Origin: JAUIGE01 sp045106685
GTDB taxonomy: Bacteria > Bacteroidota > Bacteroidia > J057
Reading direction: 5' to 3'
NCBI GenBank assembly: GCA_045106685.1
Contig: JBGCFB010000212.1
Coordinates: forward strand, 1-19,711
DNA length: 19,711 nucleotides
Both the position numbers and the translations under genes were made by a program. The notes under the pieces were generated by a model. It was not told where the DNA came from and did no database searches. It worked only from the letters and a program-made list of their open reading frames with translations. Positions within the stretch are counted from its first letter, which is position 1. Every line of letters begins with the position of its first letter. Positions 7,612-13,464 of this stretch are shown here, piece after piece.

Positions 7612-7662
7612 ATCTTCGCTGTTTGATGCTAAATTTTGAAAAGCGAAGATCGAGCATCAAAC
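7612..7662 (+). repeat. Interleaved inverted repeats (a-b-a'-b')
   Basis: ATCTTCGCT (7612-7620) is complementary to AGCGAAGAT (7642-7650), and GTTTGATGCT (7621-7630) to AGCATCAAAC (7653-7662). Both pairs are perfect and interleaved, so a transcript could form either of two hairpins or an H-type pseudoknot. It sits in the 76-bp gap between convergent stop codons and may help end transcription on both sides. The flanking words (CATCAAGGATCGAAC) resemble the degenerate GATCAAG run near 2390-2420. Confidence 0.7.
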
Positions 7663-7679
7663 ATCAAGGATCGAACATT

Positions 7680-8369
7680 TTATGACCCAGGCTTACCACA
7701 GGTGCAAGACTTACGGATTTTCTTGAAGTGATAACTGATGTACACCGAAAGGAAATTACTGCCGATCTCCCGGTCTATAAATAATCCTTCCGATGGCGTA
7801 CGCGCTGGACTCACGTTGTCTTCCTGACGTCGATTGTGAAACAAGCCATACACATCAACTTCCACACCCATAGAAGCATGCTTATTTGCGAACATGCGCG
7901 CGCCCACAAACGCTGATGCTCCATAGCTTGGGAACTTACGTTTATTAGCTGCTACATTGAGATCAGCCATGTAATCCTCGCTGAGCCAAGCGTACCGCAC
8001 GATGGCATCCAGGCCAGCATACAGTTGCAAACGGTAGATGTTATGCTTGAACATATAGCCTAAGCGAAACTCAGCAGACTGCTGCTTTGCTTCAAAAGGC
8101 TGATAAATTTCACTGATAATACCGGGGCTGGAAAAGGTGCCTTTTCTATAAAAGCCTCCCAGTCGCAATGCCCGCTTTTGATCAAAGTGATAGGCATATC
8201 GAAATCCATTCAACGGCGTGAATTGAGTGCCTTCTAGTTCTGTAAAAGCTTGCACGCTTCCCAATTGAAGGGTAAGCTCATGCACCTGTGGGTGAAACCG
8301 GGGCCTTTGGCCCTGTATTTGACCCAAACCAAAAACCATCAATATGCTAGCAATAAAAAATAAACGCAT
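7680..8369 (-). CDS. Outer-membrane beta-barrel family protein
   Basis: About 229 residues with signal peptide MRLFFIASILMVFGLGQIQG. The ATG at 8369 is preferred to a TTG eight codons upstream because it opens directly on the signal peptide. The mature part shows alternating strands typical of small Bacteroidota barrels: LTLQLGSVQAF, FRYAYHFDQKRALRLGGFYR, SAEFRLGYMFKHNIYRLQLYAGLDA, YGASAFVGARMF, HASMGVEVDVYGLF, and a terminal FLSVYISYHF ending in an aromatic residue. It probably spans the outer membrane; its role is unknown. Oddly the chain does not stop at the final aromatic strand but adds KKIRKSCTCGKPGS, a short basic tail with a CxC pair. It is convergent with the GldM-like gene, with no partner gene downstream. 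Confidence 0.7.
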   Translation of the reverse strand: MRLFFIASILMVFGLGQIQGQRPRFHPQVHELTLQLGSVQAFTELEGTQFTPLNGFRYAYHFDQKRALRLGGFYRKGTFSSPGIISEIYQPFEAKQQSAEFRLGYMFKHNIYRLQLYAGLDAIVRYAWLSEDYMADLNVAANKRKFPSYGASAFVGARMFANKHASMGVEVDVYGLFHNRRQEDNVSPARTPSEGLFIDREIGSNFLSVYISYHFKKIRKSCTCGKPGS

Positions 8370-8424
8370 GTGAAATAAACGTAGTTTCGTCAATAATAGT
8401 GATTATTATGGTTGGTTTTGTTTC

Positions 8425-8488
8425 GGTTGCTAACCTCTGTCAGCGCTTTGAGCATTGTGGTAAGGCGCTGACAGAGGTGGCAGCAACC
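8425..8488. repeat. Long stable intergenic hairpin
   Basis: GGTTGCT-AA-CCTCTGTCAGCGC (8425-8446) pairs with GCGCTGACAGAGG-TGGC-AGCAACC (8465-8488), about 20 base pairs with one small internal loop and an 18-base apical loop. No T-run follows on either strand, so it is not a typical terminator. It lies upstream of the barrel protein gene. The rest of the 370-base gap (8370-8739) holds only the MITE-like element at 8560-8725; I see nothing in the flanks. Confidence 0.75.
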
Positions 8489-8606
8489 CAGTCGTCTTAA
8501 TATGATGAACAAAAGTGATCTAGATTTGTAAGATTTTAGGTGTTTTTCCATTATAACTACTCACAACGTAACTATTTAGTCTAGCTTGCTCACCTGTAAT
8601 TTTACG

Positions 8607-8630
8607 GTGGCTGAGCGGAGTCGAAGCCAC
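8607..8630 (+). repeat. REP-like hairpin, core TGAGCGGAGTCGAA
   Basis: GTGGC, then TGAGCGGAGTCGAA, then GCCAC: a 5-bp variable stem around a constant 14-base core. It lies inside the MITE-like element. The core recurs at 8658-8687 on the other strand and at 19681-19702. Confidence 0.75.
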
Positions 8631-8657
8631 TTTAGCCCATACGCTTCGCGTAGCCCT

Positions 8658-8687
8658 TTGGTCGTTTCGGCTCCGCTCAACGACCAA
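8658..8687 (-). repeat. REP-like hairpin, inverted copy
   Basis: TTGGTCGTT and AACGACCAA form a perfect 9-bp stem around TCGGCTCCGCTC. Read on the minus strand the core is TGAGCGGAGCCGAA, like that of the copy at 8607-8630, but with an unrelated stem. The pair of copies in opposite orientation resembles the bipartite arrangement of REP elements. Confidence 0.75.
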
Positions 8688-8739
8688 GTTATTTTTGAAA
8701 AGCAGCTAAATAGTTACTTCACAACAAAGATAAGCATAC

Positions 8740-9345
8740 ATGTCAACGTTAGTCCTCTCCCCTGCAGAGTTATCCCTCTTTCATGATCAAACAGTAATGC
8801 CTCTCAAGTTTTCTATCTTAAGTAAGATGGAAAAACTGCTCGAACAGCTGCGCCATGTCGTCGCCGAGTCTGTTGCGCCTATTGCATCCGTATTTCCACC
8901 CGAATTCGATATGACGACTGGCAAAATCACCAAAGGAGAGAACTATAATACCTATCCGTATCGGGTCATGGACTTGCCCAGGGCATTTCACGGAAGCGAC
9001 ATTTTTACATTTCGATGTGTGGTGCTTTGGGGTCATCCCATCGGGTTTCATTTGATTTTGGGAGGGCGCTACAAAGCCTTGCTGGAAGAGAAAGTAATCC
9101 AGGCAGCAGGAACCTATCCCGATGGCATCCTGCTCTCTACTCATGACGATCCCTGGCGCTGGGAATTTGATCCAAATGCATATCTAAAAGCACAAATTCT
9201 TGCTGATGAGGGCGTGGCGCAGGCATGCCGTAATCACACCCTCCTGAAGGTCAGCTTCTTTATGCCACTGGAGCAGTATCTGGACATTCCGGTTACAGGC
9301 GGCGAGATTTGGCGCTTATGGCAGTTGGTACTTTTTGGGAAGTAA
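8740..9345 (+). CDS. Conserved protein of unknown function
   Basis: 201 residues if begun at ATG 8740; in-frame ATGs at 8797 and 8827 are possible, and nothing in the leader decides between them. No signal peptide, lipobox or membrane segment. I do not recognise a named domain. Visible features are an amphipathic N-terminal helix (KMEKLLEQLRHVVAESV), a phrase YNTYPYRVMDLPRAF, a hydrophobic strand core (FTFRCVVLWGHPIGFHLILGG), and acidic/aromatic HDDPWRWEFDPNAY. The pattern suggests a small soluble alpha-beta protein. It is followed by 64 bases and then the Fic gene on the same strand, but the base composition changes sharply at that boundary, so they need not belong together. The MITE-like element ends 22 bases upstream. 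Confidence 0.65.
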   Translation: MSTLVLSPAELSLFHDQTVMPLKFSILSKMEKLLEQLRHVVAESVAPIASVFPPEFDMTTGKITKGENYNTYPYRVMDLPRAFHGSDIFTFRCVVLWGHPIGFHLILGGRYKALLEEKVIQAAGTYPDGILLSTHDDPWRWEFDPNAYLKAQILADEGVAQACRNHTLLKVSFFMPLEQYLDIPVTGGEIWRLWQLVLFGK

Positions 9346-9409
9346 AGATGCTTTATTTTAGGGCTGATGATCAATTAACTAATCGGTATCTTTACTCAAA
9401 ACAGACAGA

Positions 9410-10177
9410 ATGATAAGCGATCTATTAAAAGATTCATTTAGTAGTGCAGTTGATTTTGATCCATTGGAGGCAATCCGACTTAAAAAGGAGGAGATGTTGC
9501 CAGTTGATTATTTCGATTTTTATCATTCTGTATCAAGTGTCTATTCGTCTAAAATTGAGGGAGAAAACATAGACTTTGATAGCTTTTTTAAACACAAATT
9601 TTTGAACGTTGAGTATAATCCCGATTACACAAAAAAGTCAGACGACCTTTTCAAAGCATATCAATTTGTTCAAAAAAATCCTTTTACAAAGGAAAATGTG
9701 TTTAAAGTACACAGTATTTTGAGTGAGCATTTATTACCTGCCAGTCAAAGGGGTATCTTGAGAAACAATCCGATGTTCGTGCTGAATGAAGATGATAGGA
9801 TTGAATATGTTGCATGCGAGGCTAAATGGGTTTCCAGTGAGCTAGATGTTTTCTTTGAAAAGGCCGTAACACTCTTAAATGCCGACGTTTCTCCTGTCGA
9901 CGCTTTCTTTTATGCTGCTCATATTCATTTGAGTTTTGTCAAAATTCATCCTTTTCAAGATGGAAATGGTCGAACCGCTCGACTTCTTGAAAAATGGTTT
10001 TTGATAGAAAAACTAGGCCAGGATGCTGTTTCGATTGAATTGGAGAAGAATTACTATTTAAACAGAAAAGATTATTACAAAAATATCCGGCAGATAGGAC
10101 TAGAGTATGACACGCTGGACTATTCTAAAGGCTTAGATTTTTTATTGATGACGATCGGTAGTTTGAAAGGAAGCTAA
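9410..10177 (+). CDS. Class II Fic-domain protein (predicted AMPylase)
   Basis: 255 residues, soluble. The Fic motif HPFQDGNGRTAR (180-191) is complete: His180 as catalytic base, acidic Asp184, and the Gly-Asn-Gly-Arg anion hole. Fic enzymes usually transfer AMP from ATP onto hydroxyl side chains of target proteins. An inhibitory motif of the form [S/T]xxxE[G/N] is present N-terminally as SSKIEG (46-51), with Glu50 expected to block the ATP gamma-phosphate site. That makes this a class II, self-inhibited Fic. The flap region is recognisable around QRGILRNNPMFV (113-124). No wHTH domain follows. The gene is visibly more AT-rich than its neighbours and favours A/T-ending codons, which hints at acquisition by transfer. 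The small gene at 10210 follows after 32 bases on the same strand and is similarly AT-rich, so the two may be one unit. The target is unknown. Confidence 0.88.
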   Translation: MISDLLKDSFSSAVDFDPLEAIRLKKEEMLPVDYFDFYHSVSSVYSSKIEGENIDFDSFFKHKFLNVEYNPDYTKKSDDLFKAYQFVQKNPFTKENVFKVHSILSEHLLPASQRGILRNNPMFVLNEDDRIEYVACEAKWVSSELDVFFEKAVTLLNADVSPVDAFFYAAHIHLSFVKIHPFQDGNGRTARLLEKWFLIEKLGQDAVSIELEKNYYLNRKDYYKNIRQIGLEYDTLDYSKGLDFLLMTIGSLKGS

Positions 10178-10209
10178 ATCCTTAAATTTTTTCAAAAAAA
10201 CAGACGACC

Positions 10210-10542
10210 ATGAAAACGCGGATCATGTACATTGAAGATAAGAGTAACGGACTAACCGGGATCGCACGAATAGGCAAGGTCACTTTTTCTAAAACAATGA
10301 AATCCATTCACTATAAAGGCAAAACCTATCAATCCTTGAAAGGTAGTGGCCTGAAGGCTAATTTTTTTGAAACTGAAAGTGGAGATGGATTTTGGATATC
10401 AGGTTGCAAAAAGGATGGCTCCGACCGTAATTATGGTGAGCGAGTTCCAATTTATATCGATGATGATATCCAGGAAGAATATTGGACAGTAATTCGGAAT
10501 CTGCCTGATATGGTGGGTACTACGATATTGTATGGTAAGTAA
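10210..10542 (+). CDS. Small conserved hypothetical protein downstream of Fic
   Basis: 110 residues, soluble and beta-rich. Notable stretches are MYIEDKSNGLTGIARIGKV, TFSKTMKSIHYKGKTYQSL, KANFFETESGDGFWISGCKKDG and the acidic tail IDDDIQEEYWTVIRNLP. I recall close relatives across bacteria, sometimes labelled 1-deoxyxylulose-5-phosphate synthase; nothing here supports that label, as the real enzyme has over 600 residues with thiamine-diphosphate domains. The function is unknown. It probably shares a transcript with the Fic gene 32 bases upstream. Its stop lies only 6 bases from the stop of the convergent gene, with no terminator hairpin between. Confidence 0.8.
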   Translation: MKTRIMYIEDKSNGLTGIARIGKVTFSKTMKSIHYKGKTYQSLKGSGLKANFFETESGDGFWISGCKKDGSDRNYGERVPIYIDDDIQEEYWTVIRNLPDMVGTTILYGK

Positions 10543-10548
10543 AAGCTT

Positions 10549-11112
10549 TCACTTTACCACCTTCGCTACATGCTTCCATAGCCATTTCATGCCTGTGTAC
10601 ACATCCGCATGGCCGTGAGGCGGATTGCTCATATAAGCCTGGTCGGTGCTGAGGTCGCGGATGTAGAAGTAGTACCAAAACTGAAAGTTGCTGATGCGAT
10701 ATATTTGCAAGGTGCGATCATATCGCAGAAACATGGCGACCATCGCTTCCGGATTTGGAACACGCCAGTGCCGTGGCATCGGCACGTAATCGAGATAGTA
10801 ATAATGCCCGCGATTTTTGTGCGCTTCCACCAGCGCTAACGGGACCATTTTCCAAGGGAATGGATAGTACTTGACCAAGAGCTTACGCTGCGTTTCATTA
10901 TGCTCCTTCGAAAGCGCATTGATGCGTTTTGTCTTTTGTAAGTCCTTGCCTGTCAGCCCTTTGGTAGAGAATGTCTCATACGCCGGAATGATCAGCGTGT
11001 CGTGCATAAGCGCTGAAGGGAAGTCATAATGGACTTCAGAAACGCCAGGTTCCTGAGCAAAAAGCAGGAAAGGAAATAAGATAGAAAATGAAGAAAGGAC
11101 GATGTTTTTCAT
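10549..11112 (-). CDS. Exported protein of unknown function
   Basis: 187 residues starting with signal peptide MKNIVLSSFSILFPFLLFAQ, cut after AQ or near it, so the protein is periplasmic or secreted. The mature part is basic and aromatic: DLQKTKRINALSKEHNETQRKLL forms a helix, then YYPFPWKMVPLAL, HYYYLDYVPMPRHW, and FQFWYYFYIRDLS. I do not recognise a domain. It is convergent with the small gene at 10210-10542 and separated from the upstream DUF2027-Smr gene by the repeat array at 11132-11450, so it probably has its own promoter inside or next to that array. Confidence 0.75.
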   Translation of the reverse strand: MKNIVLSSFSILFPFLLFAQEPGVSEVHYDFPSALMHDTLIIPAYETFSTKGLTGKDLQKTKRINALSKEHNETQRKLLVKYYPFPWKMVPLALVEAHKNRGHYYYLDYVPMPRHWRVPNPEAMVAMFLRYDRTLQIYRISNFQFWYYFYIRDLSTDQAYMSNPPHGHADVYTGMKWLWKHVAKVVK

Positions 11113-11131
11113 GCGATGAGAAATCTCATTT

Positions 11132-11450
11132 GCATGGTGTTAAAAGACCATGCAATAGTGGTGAAAATCAAGGCTGAAGCCTGTGAATTTTAATCAAGGC
11201 TTTAGCCTCAATTATTTACACTATTGCCCGGGCATTTATGGATGGTGTTAAAACACCATGCAATAGTGATGAAAATCAAGGCTTTAGCCTCAATTACTTA
11301 CACTATTGCCCGGCCTTTTAAGGCCTGGGGCAAAGAAGAATCACATCGATATTAGACTTTTAAAAGCCTAGCAAGAATTGAAAGTATCAAGGCTTTAGCC
11401 TAAATATTTCCCACTATTGCCCGGGAAAGGAAACCTTTTATAGGCCCAGG
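11132..11450 (+). repeat. Array of three units of the palindromic repeat family
   Basis: Unit 1 (11132-11240) has a GCATGGT/ACCATGC hairpin, CAATAGTG (11153-11160) pairing with CACTATTG (11219-11226), and AAGGCTTTAGCC inside. Unit 2 (11241-11330) has ATGGTGTT/AACACCAT, CAATAGTG (11261-11268) with CACTATTG (11301-11308), AAGGCTTTAGCCT, then CCCGGCCTTTTAAGGCCTGG. Unit 3 (about 11341-11450) keeps AAGGCTTTAGCC, CACTATTG (11412-11419) and CCCGGG, but its left parts have decayed. The order GGCTTTAGCC, ACTATTG, CCCGG is the same as in the copies at 1443-2381. The array fills the 354-base gap 11113-11466; no gene is evident in it. Confidence 0.8.
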
Positions 11451-11466
11451 CTTAAAGATACAGAAT

Positions 11467-12405
11467 TTACTTCAGGAGTAGCTCCGTTGCGCCATTGCCA
11501 TAAAGCGCCGGATCAGCCGGCCCAAAAGATCGCACTTGCGGAACATCTTTGAGGCGACGCTGAATCTCACTCTTGAGCTTGCCAGCTCCTACACCGTGAA
11601 TCAATACAAGCTTGTCCGCATTTTGCATAAGCGCATCTGAAATGGACTTCTCAAAGTGGTCCAACTGTATGCCCATGAGCATATTTCTATTGAGCGCATA
11701 TGGATTCGAAACCAACTTCTCAATATGCAGATCAACCACAACGACCGGACGTGGTTTCGATTTTTTTATTTTGGCAAAATCCGATTTCAGCTCTACTTCT
11801 TTCTCCACCGGAGCACGTAGTGGGAACAGCCAGCCCTTTTTATCCAAAGCCGGAATATACTCCGCCAGGTTCTGAATCGACGATTGATCCCAATCGATCT
11901 CACGCGTAAATGGAGCCTGAGGATAGCCTGATCCGTGTTTGTAAAAAATGAATTGAAAGTAAAACGAACGAGTCGCAAGAAGCTTCTCTTCCGTTACTTC
12001 GGCCAGCATTTCACGCCCTGACTTCGGTACCTTGCCATTTGAAATGCCGATGTACTTATTCTTTAGCTTGGCATAACATGCATAGAGCGCATCCTGACCT
12101 TCTGGGTTGAGAAGGTGCAGCCGAAAGCTGTTTTGGGCACCTTCTGGAATCACAGCCAATGTAAGCTCAAACAGGTTGCCCATCACAGTAGGACCATCTC
12201 CTTTTTTTAGCTTTTTGAGCTCCTCTTTTGATCTAAAATATTTGTCCTCTTCCGCGGCGATGGCGATGATTTCATCAATGTGTACGTCGTAAGGGAAGTC
12301 GTCTCCGAAGTCGACTTCGACATGCTTATTGTCGACAATCGCTGTCACTTTTCCTTCTCCTGTATCGTGCAAAAGGCTTACACGCTGTCCTATATAAAAT
12401 TGCAT
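11467..12405 (-). CDS. DUF2027 and Smr domain protein
   Basis: 312 residues, cytoplasmic. The N-terminal part, about 1-55 (IGQRVSLLHDTGEGKVTAIVDNKHVEVDFGDDFPYDV), is a small barrel typical of DUF2027. The middle, about 75-195, is a beta-sandwich (FELTLAVIPEG, FRLHLLN, FYFQFIFYKHG). The C-terminal Smr domain covers about 222-312, with VDLHIEKL at 224-231 and HGVGAGKLKSEI at 270-281. Smr domains occur in MutS2 and in nucleases acting on branched DNA or on mRNA in stalled-ribosome rescue. Here there is no MutS ATPase part, and the substrate is unknown. The family arrangement is characteristic of Bacteroidota. It is a single gene with the repeat array downstream. Confidence 0.9.
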   Translation of the reverse strand: MQFYIGQRVSLLHDTGEGKVTAIVDNKHVEVDFGDDFPYDVHIDEIIAIAAEEDKYFRSKEELKKLKKGDGPTVMGNLFELTLAVIPEGAQNSFRLHLLNPEGQDALYACYAKLKNKYIGISNGKVPKSGREMLAEVTEEKLLATRSFYFQFIFYKHGSGYPQAPFTREIDWDQSSIQNLAEYIPALDKKGWLFPLRAPVEKEVELKSDFAKIKKSKPRPVVVVDLHIEKLVSNPYALNRNMLMGIQLDHFEKSISDALMQNADKLVLIHGVGAGKLKSEIQRRLKDVPQVRSFGPADPALYGNGATELLLK

Positions 12406-12453
12406 GATTGAAATAACTAGGGTCGTTTTGTTCTGGGTTTAATAAAAGTGTTC

Positions 12454-12512
12454 AGACCATTCAAGTCGTCAGACCACTTAAGTCGTCTGACGACTTGCGC
12501 GTGCGCGCGAGC
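12454..12512. repeat. Palindromic AAGTCGTC repeat with alternating GC tract
   Basis: AAGTCGTC-T-GACGACTT (12480-12496) is a perfect palindrome. AAGTCGTCAGA at 12463-12473 can also pair with TCTGACGACTT at 12486-12496, so two overlapping hairpins compete. The words CAGACCATTCAAGTCGT and CAGACCACTTAAGTCGT are tandem direct repeats. The next bases, GCGCGTGCGCGCG, alternate purine and pyrimidine, a composition that can favour Z-DNA. It lies between the stop of the lipoprotein gene and the start of the DUF2027-Smr gene, both on the other strand. Confidence 0.65.
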
Positions 12513-12549
12513 TTTACGCAAATTGCAGATTTAAGTTGGATAGACGCTT

Positions 12550-13326
12550 TTACTTGACTAAAACGGTTCGTTTGGTAGCGTCCAGCCAGCTGCTGTCGCC
12601 TTCTACCTGATAGCGAAGAAGCTTAAAAACAGCCTGGTATGACATTTTGTTCATGGCCTGACCTTTACAATCCATATGAGCTGCAAGGTCGGTCGTTGTA
12701 TGTATAAAGCTTTTTTGAGAAAAAGGTGGGATTGAGTCTTCGATGATGATCGTTCTTACAAAAGGCGCAACCTTACAGTTGGAACCGCTCGTTCGTTTGC
12801 GCTTGACTTCTGCCCGCAGTTCGAGTTTTGTAACTGCTTTATGCATCTGGTTTTGGATGCTGAGACTTAGATGCCCTTTATAGAGCGAATCAATTTCAAG
12901 GTCTTCTCCTTTAAATTGCAAGCGATAACTATCCAATGAAATGCTATCTATCCAAGTATCAGGAAAAGGGTTGTAAATGTCGTAAGTGAATACCGCTGGC
13001 GCATCGCCTTTGAGGTAATCACCCAATGTTTTGGAAGGATCGCGAAACATGCTGGGACGTTCCAGCCAAGCCATAGCAGAGTCCACAGGGATTTCATAAA
13101 GCTGGCCGCCATCGACTATGTGGATCGCATTTCCTTTCAGTGCGACCGGCTTGCCGACGGTTTCGGCTAGTTGCGGTAGTGCTTCTCCAAAAGCACCAGA
13201 AGCAACATGTGGCCGCAAGACAAAATCAGTAATGGTCGCTTCATTAGCATTGCTATTTTCATCAATTGCTGGTCCACAAGCTGCGATTAAGCTTAGGAGC
13301 AATATTGATAATACATAAAATCTCAT
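12550..13326 (-). CDS. Lipoprotein of unknown function
   Basis: About 258 residues. The ATG at 13326 is chosen over a GTG fifteen codons upstream because it opens directly on a lipoprotein signal (MRFYVLSILLLSLIAAC), with lipidation at Cys17. After a short Asn/Glu-rich linker the mature part looks beta-rich: ITDFVLRPHVASG, KPVALKGNAIHIVDGGQLYEI, VFTYDIYNPFPDTWIDSISL, YRLQFKGEDLEI, LSLSIQNQMHKAVTKLELRAEVKRK, RTIIIEDSIPPFSQ, YQAVFKLLRY. Two of the remaining Cys (in SNCKV and MDCKG) might form a disulfide. I do not recognise a family. The terminator of the upstream metalloprotease gene separates the two, so it is likely a separate transcript. Confidence 0.75.
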   Translation of the reverse strand: MRFYVLSILLLSLIAACGPAIDENSNANEATITDFVLRPHVASGAFGEALPQLAETVGKPVALKGNAIHIVDGGQLYEIPVDSAMAWLERPSMFRDPSKTLGDYLKGDAPAVFTYDIYNPFPDTWIDSISLDSYRLQFKGEDLEIDSLYKGHLSLSIQNQMHKAVTKLELRAEVKRKRTSGSNCKVAPFVRTIIIEDSIPPFSQKSFIHTTTDLAAHMDCKGQAMNKMSYQAVFKLLRYQVEGDSSWLDATKRTVLVK

Positions 13327-13400
13327 GACTAGTGTGGATGTGGTTCTTGATGATTTTGTACAAAAAATCACACCGCAAATTAACAGCCATCCTTTTCAAC

Positions 13401-13439
13401 AAAAAAATCCCCGGCCAGGAAAATTCACTGACCGAGGAT
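13401..13439 (-). terminator. Intrinsic terminator of the metalloprotease gene
   Basis: Read on the minus strand: ATCCTCGGTCAG, a short loop, CTGGCCGGGGAT (12-bp stem, two G-T pairs) and then seven T. It lies 26 bases after the stop codon of the metalloprotease gene. Stem, loop and T-run all fit a Rho-independent terminator. Confidence 0.85.
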
Positions 13440-13464
13440 CTGCTTTGAGATTGTTGAAGGGAGA

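Larger units (their letters stand above)
8560..8725. mobile_element. MITE-like element with TIRs and near-perfect TSD
   Basis: The element body 8568-8717 (150 bp) is bounded by perfect 12-bp terminal inverted repeats, GTAACTATTTAG (8568-8579) and CTAAATAGTTAC (8706-8717). Immediately outside are CTCACAAC (8560-8567) and TTCACAAC (8718-8725), identical in 7 of 8 positions, as expected for an 8-bp target-site duplication. No transposase is encoded, so any movement would need help in trans. Inside are two hairpins with the same core in opposite orientation (8607-8630 and 8658-8687). The right end stops 22 bases before the ATG of the next gene, so the insertion lies in, or supplies, its promoter. 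Confidence 0.65.

Noticed and set aside
7166..7660. 164-codon minus-strand frame antisense to the GldM-like gene
   Set aside because: Basic, low-complexity translation with no domain; the opposite strand has a lipobox and a coherent domain order.
10210..10542. 1-deoxyxylulose-5-phosphate synthase, a label carried by relatives
   Set aside because: Far too short and without thiamine-diphosphate or transketolase motifs; the label looks like propagated error.
9410..10542. Classical Fic toxin-antitoxin pair with the small gene as antitoxin
   Set aside because: The inhibitory motif is already within the Fic protein (class II), and the small protein lacks the [S/T]xxxE[G/N] motif expected of a class I antitoxin.
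11132..11450. CRISPR array
   Set aside because: Repeats are palindromic and variable, with no constant-length unique spacers and no cas genes.
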